64,000 bases of DNA from Epiperipatus broadwayi (Eukaryota > Onychophora > Udeonychophora > Euonychophora > Peripatidae): the NCBI GenBank assembly GCA_028023455.1, contig JAQFVV010000013.1, positions 13,840,258 through 13,904,257 on the forward strand, read 5' to 3'. This document shows positions 1 through 12,101 of this stretch, piece by piece. Position 1 is the stretch's first letter. Each line of letters opens with the position of its first letter. Made by a program: the position numbers and the translations under genes. The notes beneath the pieces are model-generated. The model ran no database searches and had not been told where the DNA came from. It saw nothing but the letters and a program-made list of their open reading frames with translations.

Positions 1-2080
1 TTACATATAAATAAGAACATATACATATCATGCTCTATTTGGGTGTCTATTTGTAATTAATTAAATATAACATTATAGCCCGTTTGCAACTATCCTAAAC
101 ATTAATTCTGTCATGCTAATAATGAAATAAATAAATTATCCCATTTTTCAATACATAAAATAACAAAAATGAAAATTAAAACTATCATCATTAAAGATTC
201 AAAATATTTCGATATTGGGGAGTCATTTGACCAGTAAAATATACTAGCCATTGTCATTAGATAAACTAATATTAGATCTAGCAACTGAATAAAATTACTG
301 TGAAATCCATGGAGTGCATTTTGCTTATCTCCAATAATAGGCTCTTATAACAAAGAATCCTTCCTATTCTTCTTTCCAAATATATAAGACCATTTATGGT
401 CATACACACACACTGGCGTTATTTATAACAACTCATAAAAAAATATCGTATAAAGTTAATAAGTTGGAAAAGGGACTGGATCACTTTTATTCAGTTTAGC
501 TGAGTACATGTGTTTTCCATGGGTGCCACTAGATTGTTCTAAATCTAGATAAATATTACCTGTGCATAGTGTACTGAGTTCAAACTCATTCAGTTCATTT
601 TTACTACACATGACTTGGATGACTAATGAACAAAAAAAAATGACATTCTTATATTTTATCTATGTCAATAAAATTATACGATCCCAATATCACAAAATTT
701 ACATATCAAAGACTCTTATAGACATTTCTAACTCAGTTAACATATATTGATGAACAGATGCAAAAATACTCTCATTAATGACTTCCAAACAAACATAGTG
801 AAGACCATTACTAAGTGGATGGCCATGAAACTAGTTACTTAACTTAATTATTTATCATAATATAATGATGATAATAACTCATGTACAGTACTATGTTTAA
901 ACGGTGTTTTAATCAGTAATACGATATCCATCTTTGATGAGGATGATCAAAACTCATGGGCACAACATAATTTTAGCTTTCTTTTATTAACCTATAATTA
1001 TTAAAACTTGGTTAGATGTCAAGCATAATCCTTAAACATTCCTATATGTAAATCAATATCCTGCACTTGCTTAACATGTGCGAGTGATGCTTAATATTTG
1101 CAAGTGATGATAATTTAAAATGATAGAATCAAGACAAAAAAATATAACAATATTTTTAATAATAATTTGGAAACCAATTAAGATATATAATTATATTTAT
1201 TAATACTATTCTTTTTTCTTTTCTTTTTTTTAAATCAAATTTACTAATTATACAGTTGACTCTATTATTATATTAATTAAATATAGAATTAATACAAAGT
1301 TTTATACATGCATAACCAAATAAACTTATATACAAGTTTATTATTATTTCCTTTTTTTTTCAAAATAAGCTGGCTTAAACTGATATTAGAAAAAAATATT
1401 CTATAAATGCTCATTCAAAATTTTCACTACTTATATGTCATAAAATCAACTTACATTTAGGTAATGTGTGAGTTTTTTCTCACTTTTATTCATATGTTAA
1501 GCCCTGCTCTTCAATTTCCTATATTTAAACTAATTATGCATAACCTATTCTTTTGACATGTTTGTTTAAGCAGTTATACATGCACACACCCAGTAATATG
1601 TCAACATATATGTTTAAAATGTATACCCCTATATGATGGATTAATACACAAATCACATATATAAAAAAAATAAAAAAAATATTATTGCAACCTTGAGCCA
1701 AAATAAATAACAATCAAAAAAAAAACATTATCAAGCATATATATTGAGAGGTTGAACAATAATAAAAAAAACATCTTAATATTACAATATATAATAATAA
1801 TAAAAAATCAAAATAATGAAAAAAAAACTATGTTTAATGAATTTAAACTGTGTGTGTATTGTCATGTATTATGAAGAATAACATAATCAATGAACAAACT
1901 CTTAATGTTTTCTGTATCAAAAGAAAAAAAATGTTTTGACTTTATAAATTAAAGTTTACTTTTAATAAGTAAGAATAAAAGATTTGTTAATGAAAGTTCA
2001 AAGTTACCCGATTATTTTCACTTCTTATGAATGTCTCAGGTTTGAATTTTCAGACTGCTTGCCTCACATATAGCTTCAAC
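1..2080. other. AT-rich, gene-free
   Basis: I see no exon, RNA gene or transposon here. There are scattered A and T runs and a few short chance ORFs (for example 562-750) without recognisable protein features. Confidence 0.6.
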
Positions 2081-2285
2081 AGGTTGATTTGCTTATTTCT
2101 ACCATTTAAAAATAAAAGTTCTTGTTGGTACTTTTAAGATAAATATAAATTGGTTGACTGGCTTGTTTATACCATTTTAAAAAGAATTTATTGTTGATAC
2201 TTTTAGATAAATATGAATTGGTTGACTTGCTTGTTTCTACCATTTTAAAAAAAATTATTGTAGACACTTTAGATAAATGTGAGGA
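2081..2285. repeat. Tandem repeat, ~69 bp unit, three copies
   Basis: Units begin with GGTTGA near 2082, 2152 and 2220. Each continues with TTGCTTGTTT-like sequence, an ACCATTTTAAAA segment and ACTTTTAGATAAATATGAAT. Spacing is 68-70 bp and copies have diverged by substitutions and small indels. This is a simple minisatellite with no coding potential. Confidence 0.8.
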
Positions 2286-4233
2286 AAACTCTAAAAAAAT
2301 TGATTTATAGCTTAATCAAACTTGGCTATATATATGGCCTTCATATATCTTTTTCCTTTTCTTTATTCTCCTTTTTGCAAAGATGATGATCAGATGACAT
2401 CTGTGGCTGATTTTAAATTTGGCCATTCTTTGGTTATTAAGGACTTTTGTATAAGTCCATAGATAGATTAGTGAGCAAACCCATAGATGTCAGATTTCAA
2501 GGAGCAGAAACAGTTGGTTTTAACACAGCATCCTGATTATCTCCTTCATAACCAAAATATTTATTAATACCATTTTTATAGAATTTCAATAACTTCCTCA
2601 AAGAAATTCAAGTTTGTTCCATTTCTTTATATTAATCTTGATGTGAGCTGCTTTATATATACGCACATCTTCTTCTATATTTACTTTAAAACAAGAGTCA
2701 TTTTTCTCCTTTAAACTTTTAAAGAGAGAAACAAAAAAAAATCAAACAACTCCTTCTGAGTTTAAAAAAAAAACTTTAACTTTAGCTGCTCATTTCTTTT
2801 AGTTTAAAAGAATTGCATATTTGTAATATTATTAACTGATTGCCATTCTTAAAAATGGTTAAGTGATTGCCTTCAAAACTGCATTTTGTTCAGTGATTCT
2901 CCTTAAAATTATTAAAACTGAATGCTTTTAAAAAACTGCATCTTAATGACTACATCTCCTTTCTCTCCAACAGTAATAAAAACTGACTGCTCTGTAAATA
3001 TTGTTTCACTTGTTTTTATATTTCGAATTTCTGATCAAAGAAACTAAAAATCTATTAAAAAATAATTGTGATTTGAGATAGCAATAAATCTCACCTAGAC
3101 GATTTTAAGTCATTAACAAAAAAGATTAACAATTATTTATTCCATCAAAGCATCTCTTTTTCTGAGATAATCTAAGATAATCTAAGATGAAGATTACATA
3201 AAAAAAAAAACAGTTTGTAATCTACAGTCTTTAGAAATATGTGTAAAAGTGTTTTGTGTTTACACAGCCATTCTCATTATTTCACACTCTTTTGCACGTG
3301 TGCCTAGTTTATCTACTAATCCTTTCACATCTTTCTTAACAGTTTTTCTCTCTTTTATTTTACAGAAATAAAAAAAAATAATTGAATATATTAATTATTT
3401 AACAAGAAAAATAATATATCAAAATACCATCTCTTATAACATTCTTTCCATTCACTACTGCTTATTATTAATTGTCTATAAACTATATAATAATACTCAC
3501 ACACATAAATCTATATATAAAAGGAATTTTTTTTTTTAATTAAAGAATATATATGTGTGGGAAATGAGAACATATATATATATATATATATACTTTAATG
3601 GTATAGAAAGTTGGGGGTAACATGGAAAGATGGGGAAATCGCATACCATTATGTCTTCTAATCACAGTAAAATTAACAAATATAGAATGAATAAACATAA
3701 GAGGAATCAAATATATAGGTATAATGGAAGGAATGATTACAACACTCAGCATGAGACTAACAATATATAATTACATATCTACAAATTAATATTAATATTA
3801 CCAAGAATTAACAATTATAAAATCAATAATCAATATTGTGACTGGATTAAAAGAGGCACATTATAAACAGGCTAGTTATATAGCCACTGCCAAATTTAGG
3901 GGAAGATATACAATCATTATTTGGATGTACACAATTAAGTGCTAATCCATCACTCATAATAAAAAATAATGCTGAGATATTGAAACATGCTGATCTTTAT
4001 CAATGCTCTGGCCATATAGTACCATTAGTTTACAGGTCAACTCTAAACTTAATTTCTAAATAAAAACAAAATTTAGTGAATGGATTTTAAAGGTGAAACT
4101 TTTGCATCATCTAGAGTTATCATCTGGAAGGTCATACTTAAACATAAGTGCCTGCATACATTATACTCTCTAGAGCTAGCTCAAGACCATAAGACTCTTG
4201 GAACTATAAACAAGAGACAATTAAATATAACTA
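2286..4233. other. AT-rich, gene-free
   Basis: Only low-complexity DNA is visible, including a (TA)n run near 3572-3594. The minus-strand ORF at 3540-3752 overlaps that run and looks accidental. Confidence 0.55.
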
Positions 4234-4632
4234 GATAATTTAAAAATCCATAAAATACTAAGCTATAATAAAATCAAGTCACACAGATTTCCAATCATGT
4301 AACAGGTAGCTGGAAATAAAAAGTCATTAACAGTAAAATATATTTTAAACAATTATTTAACTTTTCTATCATTATTTTCTTTTCAATAAATAATTTTAAT
4401 CAGAGAAAAAGAGTTAAATTAGCTTAATCTTTTGTATAATTGGGGGAGGGAGATAAATTACTGGGATAATTTAAAATCCCTAAAATACTAAGCTGTAATA
4501 AAATCAAGTTACACATACTGTCAATTCATGTTTTCACCAACTATTTAACTTTTTTATCATGATTTTTTTTTCAATAAGTAAAATTAGAAAATGAAATTTT
4601 AATCAATGAAAAAATTGGGGGGGGGGGGAGGA
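4234..4632. repeat. Tandem duplication, ~231 bp unit
   Basis: The segment beginning ATAATTTAAAAATCC at 4234 recurs at about 4465 in the same order: AAAATACTAAGCTRTAATA, AAATCAAGTNACACA, the CTATTTAAC/TTTATCAT block, TTTTCAATAA, then a G-rich run. The G-run is GGGGGAGGG after unit 1 and an uninterrupted run of about ten G after unit 2. The second unit is shortened by deletions. Confidence 0.75.
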
Positions 4633-7264
4633 ACAAATAAATAAACATGTTTCAAAAGACATGTTAAATTGAATAAAAATTAATTGTCTAATTAATGATA
4701 TTTATAATTTTGAAAGGAAAAATCAAATGAATAAAAAAGACGTCTTACAACAAAATGTCACTTTACTAAAAGTATTTATTCCTATTAATTATTGTGTCTA
4801 CAAAAATTTTTATTATCTCTAAATGAAAGTATACTGTACCATGGTTTAATGCTCAAATTCTCACTTTGCTTGAATGACTTTGTGAGCAAGTGACTGGCTA
4901 ATTTTACTCATTCCACATTGACTGTTTCAAGCATTAATTAATCCCTCTTCCCGAATGATTTCAGACATATCATAATGAACAGAATCTTAATCTTTTTAAA
5001 TTAGGTTTCTGCAAATAGTAATGTATTAAAAATAATTGAAGAAAATAAAAAATAATGGTGGAAATGGTTATAAAAATGAAAGAAAAATTATGAAACAATT
5101 TTAAACATTCAGAGTGATATGAATGGATATACAAAAAAAAAAAAAAAAGAATTGTTGAATGATAATTTAAGCAGAAAGAAACCATTAGATAATAAAAATA
5201 TTGGGTTTAAGCATGTAACTAACAATCTTTCAGTCAAAAAGAAAAAAAAAAAGATATAAAAAAATAAGAAAAATTAATAACTTTCAATAAATACACATAT
5301 TTTAAATCATCTCGCTTTTCTTTACCATTTTTAAATTGCAACTCTGCATTCAATTCTAGCTTGTTTATATCAGCAGTGATTTCCTGTTTTTACCTTAATC
5401 TGTATCTACATTTTTTCCCAACCAATTTTTTTGTAAAGTACATATTATTTATATAATCTTAGCCCAGATGTAACTTTCAAACTGAATTAAAAAGTGGTAT
5501 ATTTATTCTTACTATATATCCCCACATGAAGTCATTAATTTAATTCCACTCTCTTTTCGTTCCCTATGTGTAATATTTTAAATATATTTTAACCCTCCCA
5601 ATGTGAACTGTTAGTTTCATTTTTGATTAAAAAACACTTTTTTTTTTTCATTTTGTAGGACTTTTTAATAAAATATGCATATAAATTTTTTTTACCAAAT
5701 TAAGTTTAGATATATTTAATATATATAAAGATAGATTATAACATGTGCCTAACTCATCTGAAAAATGTAGTAGTTCAAAATACATATGGTTAGAGGGTGG
5801 TCTGATATTTTAAGCTGATGGATGGTTTTGATATGGTAGAGTTAAGACAAGGAATGCAATGATAGAAACCAAAAACTTGAAAATATATACCATTAAAAAT
5901 AATACAAAATAATTTTAATAATAATACAGTTTTTAAAATGTTATATAAAAAAATGTTCTGAATATATTTTATTGCGAAAAATTACATTTTCTCACTAAAA
6001 AAAAAAGATCAATCTATATATTTCTATATAAAAATAATTGTATTATTACATTCTTTCACTTCAAATTCCATCAAAAAATAGTTTTAACTTAAACAAGCAT
6101 ATTGTTATTAATAGCCTACAATTTTATGTACTAAAAATACTTAAAATGCATCTTTATAACTTCTTTTACATAAAGTGGTTTCCATGGAAGTTGCTGACTT
6201 ATCATATAATTTTTTGGGCATACAAAAACAATTACTTGACAATTTCCACATAGGGCAGCTGATGCATAGTTGTGCCATTATAAGAAATTTCATAAATTAC
6301 AATGGAAAGGCTAAAACCTCCATTTTTTACATACATTTCAAACATATGATTGAAGTGTGCACAGATGATGGAAGATTTAAAATATATCAAAAGAATCTAT
6401 TTTTAAAAGTTAATGATATTGTGCTGTGTTTTCAACTGTAATAAATCAAAGATAATTAAATAAAAATGTAATTAATGCTGCAAACATAAATAACTACTTT
6501 CTGTTTATTTTAGTATTTATCTGTCAGAAAGAATTGCTAAACAAAAACTATATCATATAACATTTTCTCCTGTGCATTGATATTGTACTGACATTTAGTG
6601 TAATTAGTAACTATATAATGTTAAACCATAGATATAGTTGAAAATGTATGTCAATATTTTATAGTACATACTAAAATAAATCATAGTTTGGCTTAAATCA
6701 TTTCACTTTCTTTTTTATTCTTGATTAACGTTATTATTTTCCAGAAGATCATTAATTCTAATAAGAAATAGTTTGTATTCTACATGCTTTGACACAATGA
6801 TAAGTTCAAGAAGTGAAGATTTCTGAATCTATTTCCAGCTGAAGAAAGTAAAAAAAAACTGATTGATTGAATAAAACTATTATATTCAGCCTGTCTTTTT
6901 AGTGCAAGATCACCATTCAATGTTTTGCCTCCTGATCATACAATTATGTATTACAACACTTTTTGCTAAATGGGGTTATAGATGTTGACAGTTAGATTAT
7001 ACTATAATTCAGATGAATAGTCGAAAAACTAGTGGCTGATCTATATAGCTAGACAATTTGGCATAGTATTTTTGAAAATTTTAAGCTATAATTTCAGCAA
7101 AAAGTTTCCACTTGATAAATATTGTAAATATATTCTACTAGATGTTCCATAAGGTAGAGACTGTTTGTAAAGATATGTTTGGCTTTACTGTCTGGATTTG
7201 AACTCAGGATTTTTCAGTTTATTTATCTTTCTCTTTATCTCAAGCAACCAACCCACATATAAAA
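4633..7264. other. AT-rich, gene-free
   Basis: No gene is supported. The longest ORF (6175-6441, +, 88 codons) has no recognisable domain, and its base composition matches the surrounding non-coding DNA. Confidence 0.5.
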
Positions 7265-7480
7265 ACGACATATGATCCCATATGTGTATATTTTATGCAG
7301 AACTAGCACTCATAAGTTAGGCTAGATTATAATCTCCCACACGTATATATACAGGCAGTATTCGGTTTATATTAAGATAGCAATTCTTCAAACTTTAATG
7401 ATTAGGTTTCAATCTTCTCACCCTTTAACTATTCTAGCATCCATTTCATTGAAAAACTGACGATGAAATGTTTCATATGA
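7265..7480 (-). repeat. Decayed family I hammerhead repeat
   Basis: On the minus strand this segment aligns with the 45.0-45.5 kb retrozyme dimer: the GGTTTATATTAAGATAG block (7363-7380 on the plus strand), the ATTAGGTTTCAATCT/CCCTTTAACT block, and the sequence around the ribozyme. The ribozyme core is damaged. The CTGATGA equivalent (7310-7316) reads CTTATGA, and the GAAA equivalent reads AAAA. It is therefore a dead copy of the family. Orientation agrees with the 45 kb copies and is opposite to those at 13.4-14.1 kb. Confidence 0.65.
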
Positions 7481-8784
7481 ATTATCATAATTCCTTTATT
7501 ATTCTATTTCACTATTAGTTTCAACTGTCTTTACAGATATTATCAGTCTTTATTTAAAAATTGATAATTTAAACAAGTATATTACAAAAACAGAATCTCA
7601 TGATAGAGCAATATCACATTAGCTTGCAAGCCTACAGCCTAACCAGCAACATTTGTTGGTAAATGAGCATCTACTTATTTTTAGCTACTCAACCCTTTCT
7701 CTTTATTGTTTTCTGAAAAAAGCTATCAAAAAAGTCTTTGCCCAGCAATGGGCTTTATTTAACCTCTTAAAGACGCGGTGAGCAGGGAGAAGTGAAAAGG
7801 AGGAGGTATATATCAAAATATTTTAAAAACAGAATTAAATATATTGTCTAAAAATAGAATAGATAATTATGGAAAAGAGTATAAAATGTCCTTCTTTGTG
7901 TAAATGATTCTTATGGTTTGAATAAAATTTCCTTTTGAAAGATAAATCTTTAATAAATTAATCTGATAACAATGTGAAAAATAAATAAATGAAAATGCAA
8001 ATAATATACATGCCTTTTTTAAAAATAAAAGTTCATATTTTTAAAAAAAATACTAAGACACCATTTATTGATATAACCCCCTTTTTTAATATTCTAAGCA
8101 TTTATTTATTTAAAGAAGTAAAGAATTCTAAATTATCTGTTTCAGAACACGATCACGAATTAACTTCCAAAAGCAACAACAAAACAAGCTCGTTTTCCTT
8201 ATCAATTTGAAAACAGTAGGTTGATGATTCAAGACAAATAAAAATATTTTAAAATAAACATTTCACTTGTCAGTTCTAAATAGAAGTTTCTAAATGTGCC
8301 AATATATACATATATTAATATATAACACTGTTAATTATTCTACATGTGCCCACGCTTTGTAAATATTCGTTATTATGACTCTCACACACATTTCAGTAAA
8401 ACTTGAACTTATTATTTTTGGCACTATATATAAACTAAATTTACAGGCTCTAATGAATTTAGGATTTTTTTTGTTTTTACAAAATTCCTTCATAGAATAC
8501 CCAATGACCAATTCATCAAACTGTTGTTCTGAGAGCGATTAATATGAAAAATCTGATGTCCCGAATAAAAGATGTCGACTTGAGAATTATTTTATCCACT
8601 TATAGGCAATAGATATTCTAGGAAACTAATTATAATCTTAAAAAGGAAAAAAAAACTTATTGTATAATTAGATATGTCTGTTTTACTCCATGATTTGGAA
8701 TCTTCAATTTAAATGGATGATGGATCTTAGACATTTTTTTTCATATCATTCAGAAATTTAGATTTTCAAATGATCACTATCTCT
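7481..8784. other. AT-rich, gene-free
   Basis: I see nothing supportable. The 73-codon ORF at 7989-8210 is lysine/asparagine-rich as expected of random AT-rich DNA. Confidence 0.5.
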
Positions 8785-8808
8785 TATATCTAGGAGCAGT
8801 GCTCTCAG

Positions 8809-8867
8809 ATCCAAGGCTCCTCACTGACGAAGGCCACAAGCCAGAAACTAGTCTGGGGTTATTGGAT
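8809..8867 (+). ncRNA. Predicted type I hammerhead ribozyme, family II, intact core
   Basis: The fold reads in order. Outer helix I is ATCCAA (8809-8814) with TTGGAT (8862-8867). Inner helix I is CCTCA (8819-8823) with TGGGG (8854-8858), five pairs with one wobble. The core is CTGACGA (8824-8830), matching CUGANGA. Helix II is GGC/GCC (8832-8834, 8840-8842) with loop CACAA, but positions 10.1 and 11.1 form an A-A mismatch instead of the usual G-C. The second core strand is GAAA (8844-8847). Helix III is only AC/GU with loop UA (8847-8852). The cleavage triplet is GUC with C17 at 8853, so cleavage is predicted between 8853 and 8854. A two-pair helix III is typical of newt and schistosome ribozymes, which often work best as dimers. 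Activity is inferred, not shown. Confidence 0.72.
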
Positions 8868-9020
8868 GAGTAGGCACTAGATAGGGATTTTATGCATAAG
8901 CCTTCTGGCATCCACTGATTACTCTGGTTGGCACAGGGTGGCACTACTATATGGAGAGTTTTGCCTTGTTTAAATTTAGATTTTATTTGTCTTACATAGC
9001 CAACTTTGCTATTGATCAGT

Positions 9021-9074
9021 GCTGGTGGCCTAGTGGTTAGCATTGCTGCCTCCCAAGCAGCTGGCCTGGACATA
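9021..9074 (+). other. tRNA-Gly-like 5' half (A box), SINE-like head
   Basis: The sequence runs GCTGGTG, then a D-arm/A-box TGGCCTAGTGGTTAGC, then a perfect five-pair anticodon stem GCTGC/GCAGC (9044-9048, 9056-9060) with loop CTCCCAA. That loop would place anticodon CCC (Gly). The T-arm is missing: after GGCCTGGAC the sequence goes to ATATG and an A-run. It is therefore not a functional tRNA. It is a truncated tRNA-derived segment that could still carry an internal polymerase III A box. Confidence 0.65.
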
Positions 9075-9075
9075 T

Positions 9076-10436
9076 GAAAAAAAAAGTGATTATTTTTAGC
9101 TTTTCACAAATAACCTTCTAACCAATACATTAATTATTAAGACTTTCTGACTATATTAATATAATGATGTTTCTTATAAAATCTTTTTAATTAAAACTTT
9201 ATTCTAAACTGGAAAAATTGACTCATGGTCAGAGGAAGCACAAAAGCCTATCTGGTATTTGAATCTGTCCCATATAAAATTTTTTAAAGAAACACTTTTT
9301 TTCTCAGATAATTGGCCCAAAGACAATATAGCTAAATATCCAACAGTGCATAAATGAGCATCTAAATATTCATAATAAGAAAGTAAAACAAGATTGAAGA
9401 ACGATCAAACCTTACATTATTCTTATAATTGGAAATCCTGGAAAGTATTGCCTTGTCCTTCATTGTTCCTCCACAATGAGCTGTTGGAAAGACTTTTGCC
9501 ATACAGGGTGCTATTTATTAAAAAAAATGGTGTTTTATCTACTTAAAAGCAAATTTTTTTCTTGATGCTGTTTACAAAACTTCCAAGTGCATCTATATTT
9601 CTCTATTATATACTCAAATATTTATCTAATCAATCATCTTCAGATATAGCTATTTTTGCCATTCTGTTAACTATCTTTTGCTTTAAAAAGAACAATATTT
9701 CTTCAATAGATAATTTATGATATTAAAAATGAAAGATACTGATCAGAAAATTGCTGCTTGTATCATTCTCAAAAAATTAATCCTACTAATATCACCTATG
9801 TTATATCATATAGAAGGTACAGACTTTAATACTTTTTATATTGATTTCAAAGATGCTGGTCATGTAAGTTGGATGTACTTGTTTTTTATACTTATTTAAT
9901 TCCTGTTATTCTAAAACCTTTCTCTTGTAATTACTACATCCAATTATATTATCAATAGATCTATTCAATTATATGCATTTCTCTGTAATGTATTGTAACA
10001 GTATATAAATATGCCGTTACATTAATTTAAAATAAAATCTTAAAGTTCGCAAATAAAAATAAAATCTATTAAAAAACTAAAAGCTAAAATGTTTGTTGAA
10101 CGTATATATATTTGCACAGATGCAAAACTTTAAAAATATTTTTTTTTTATAAATAAAAAAAAAGTATTTGAACATACTTTTTTATAAAAAAAATACAAGA
10201 TTTAAATATAAAAATATTTTAATAAAGAAATAACGTAAGTAAAAATAAAAACAGGTATTAATTAATTCCTGTAATCTGTAAATGGAAATGATTGTTTATT
10301 AATTGAAAAGCAAGCTAGCCTTGGGGCTCTTGTGTAATTAAAAAGTCAGATGAAAATTAGATAAGAGAATAAAGAGAATTTAGCTTGACCAGTGGAAGCA
10401 CCAAGCCTCTCGGACCTTAACGAAAATTTGAATTAG
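9076..10436. other. AT-rich, gene-free
   Basis: Nothing supportable apart from short A/T runs. The 60-codon ORF at 9717-9899 is not recognisable. Confidence 0.5.
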
Positions 10437-10502
10437 TGACGTCTTTGTTCGTTCAATCTGGAGATTTACTATAAAAAGAAAAATATTGAATTCCAGTCAG
10501 TT
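10437..10502 (+). promoter_or_regulatory. Candidate core promoter: CRE-like site, TATA box, initiator
   Basis: TATAAAAAG occupies 10470-10478 and TCAGTT 10497-10502. This puts the A of the initiator (10499) 29 bases downstream of the first T of the TATA box, the canonical metazoan spacing. A CRE-like TGACGTC lies at 10437-10443, about 60 bases upstream of the predicted start. The block is GC-richer than its surroundings and is followed by a splice-donor-like GTAAGC. In AT-rich DNA each motif alone is weak evidence; the spacing and the following exon-like block are what make it worth noting. Confidence 0.35.
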
Positions 10503-10681
10503 TCCAGATTGATGTTGTGAGAAGGGTGATGGGACACACATATCATTCTCTCTCACTTATTTTAAAAATGAAAAGACTGTGATACCAGAATGAACCAGCT
10601 AAGGCTACCTCCAGAATATCAGACCGGTCTTCCATGAAAGTCTTCATGGGAATTGCCAACAGGAACCTGAGCTCTTCTACT
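10499..10681 (+). other. Candidate 5' exon (mostly untranslated)
   Basis: From the predicted initiator A to the donor at 10682 (ACT followed by GTAAGC) there are 183 bases of unusually balanced composition. An ATG at 10634 opens 16 codons in frame up to the donor, starting MKVFMGIANRNL and ending in phase 0. Its start context is weak and several upstream ATGs with short frames precede it. No protein family is recognised and no partner exon was found in the window. It could also be a non-coding RNA exon or an old repeat. Confidence 0.25.
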
Positions 10682-10686
10682 GTAAG

Positions 10687-11993
10687 CTATATGAACTAAA
10701 CAATTTTTAAAATCATAAAAAAAAGAATAATTAAGAACTTTCATCAGGGTTTGACAAATTTAATAAACAAGCCAACTTAAATGTTAAAATGGACTCTTAT
10801 CTGATTTTTGTAAGTTTCAAATCAATTAATAATGTTTAATGTTATATGTTTTGCGTTTGATAAAAATCATTTCCATTTATTATTTTATTTGTATTAATAT
10901 TTATTGTTTAAATTTTAAATGAGGAAATTTAAGTTGGGTATAGACGTTGCATAGATTTGTTAGTGGTTAATTATGTTGCTGTTTTATAGTCGATTGGAAT
11001 ATATAGGTCATTGATGTCAATGCGGCATCTTATGATGAATGCTATGGGTTTCTTGTATTCCCTCTGCAATTGATGTTATCAATGACTTTATATTTTGATC
11101 GGGTGTGTTTGTTTTGAAATATTTTAACAGTGGAATCTATGCAGCTGATCTATACTCAACATTATAAAACAAATTGTATAAAATTCATCTGTGTGAACGT
11201 ATCTAAATGTTAAATTTAAGTCGGGCATGAATGGCTATATAGTTTTGTAAAGTTATATTAAGGGAGGGTAATGTTAGGTTATTCGTTTCGTAGTTGAATT
11301 AGGTCAATGGATTGGATATATTTGTGTAATTAGTAGATGTAGTATGAGTTTCGCTATGTGCAGAATTGTTGTATACGCAGCACAAACCCTTTGCCTATGG
11401 ATTGGATTGTAAGTTGGCAAAAAGGACCATGGTCCCTTCCTATGGAGTTTTTATTTTATTTGTTCTTCTTGCCATACAGATGTAACATCCCTGTATTGGA
11501 CAAGAGTCAATGTCTTCTCTAACTATACTGTTCAGATGTCCATTCCTGACAGTATAGTATGTATGTGCTGTTGTATTTTCATGCTACATTGAATACATAA
11601 ATGTATCATATGGATTGACGATGGTTTGACTGCGAACTTTTGGCCTAAGGTTAAATAAGGGAAAGAATATTTTCTTTTCAAATGCAGATCTGTGTAGTCT
11701 ATTCATACTTGACCCTCTAAATAAAATATTAAACTCATTGCAATCTATTTAAATGTAAAATTAAAAGTTAATATAAAAATCTAAAATGTTAAATTTATTC
11801 CTCAAAATTGAAAATGATTCAAAATTTATATGTGCTAAATAAATATTTGTTTGTTATTTACTGGCAGTGGCTTTTATTTTTTTTTATATATATATTTAAG
11901 ATGCAATTAAACAAGTTATTTATTATCTCTGCATCTCCATGAACTAGTGACAATGGGCTAACAGTCTGAGTATTTAATAAAGTGGAATCTTAA
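10687..11993. other. AT-rich, gene-free
   Basis: Somewhat higher in G than the neighbouring DNA at 10.9-11.7 kb, but with stops in all frames and no recognised repeat or RNA gene. Confidence 0.45.
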
Positions 11994-12101
11994 CAGTGCG
12001 TATCTGCCTACTTTATAAATTTTTCTAGGCTCAAATGCCTAGATGGCGCCCCTGTAGTGCAGATATCATAGGCGGTCCTCCACTTCTCCGGGTCGTTATA
12101 G
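11994..12101 (-). repeat. Dispersed repeat R1, partial copy
   Basis: Read on the minus strand, this matches the beginning of the repeat at 15753: TATAACG, then RCCCGG or RTCAGGG, a variable GC-rich part, then TTTGARCCT and GTAGGCAGATAC. The minus strand contains a small hairpin CTAGGC/GCCTAG (12027-12044). The GC-rich body stands out from its surroundings. Confidence 0.55.

Larger units (their letters stand above)
8785..9075 (+). mobile_element. Small non-autonomous element, hammerhead family II with tRNA-like segment
   Basis: About 290 bp, clearly GC-richer than its surroundings. It contains an intact hammerhead fold (8809-8867), an anonymous body (about 8870-8975) and a tRNA-Gly-like 5' half (9021-9074), ending at a short A-run. 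Bases 8785-8972 recur inverted at 12826-13003, which shows that this is a dispersed repeat. SINE-like elements joining a polymerase III promoter to a hammerhead ribozyme are known from schistosomes, and tandem hammerhead retrozymes from many animals. This element resembles the former in parts, but the tRNA-like part lies downstream of the ribozyme. The minus-strand ORF over this interval (8777-9073) is a shadow of the repeat. Confidence 0.65.

Noticed and set aside
6175-6441. 88-codon ORF in a slightly unusual patch
   Set aside because: No recognisable motif, AT-rich codon usage as in flanks, no splice or promoter support.
8777-9073. 98-codon minus-strand ORF and its relative at 12807-13010
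   Set aside because: The similarity is explained by the hammerhead family II repeat, and the ribozyme structure, not a protein, is what is conserved; frames differ between copies outside it.
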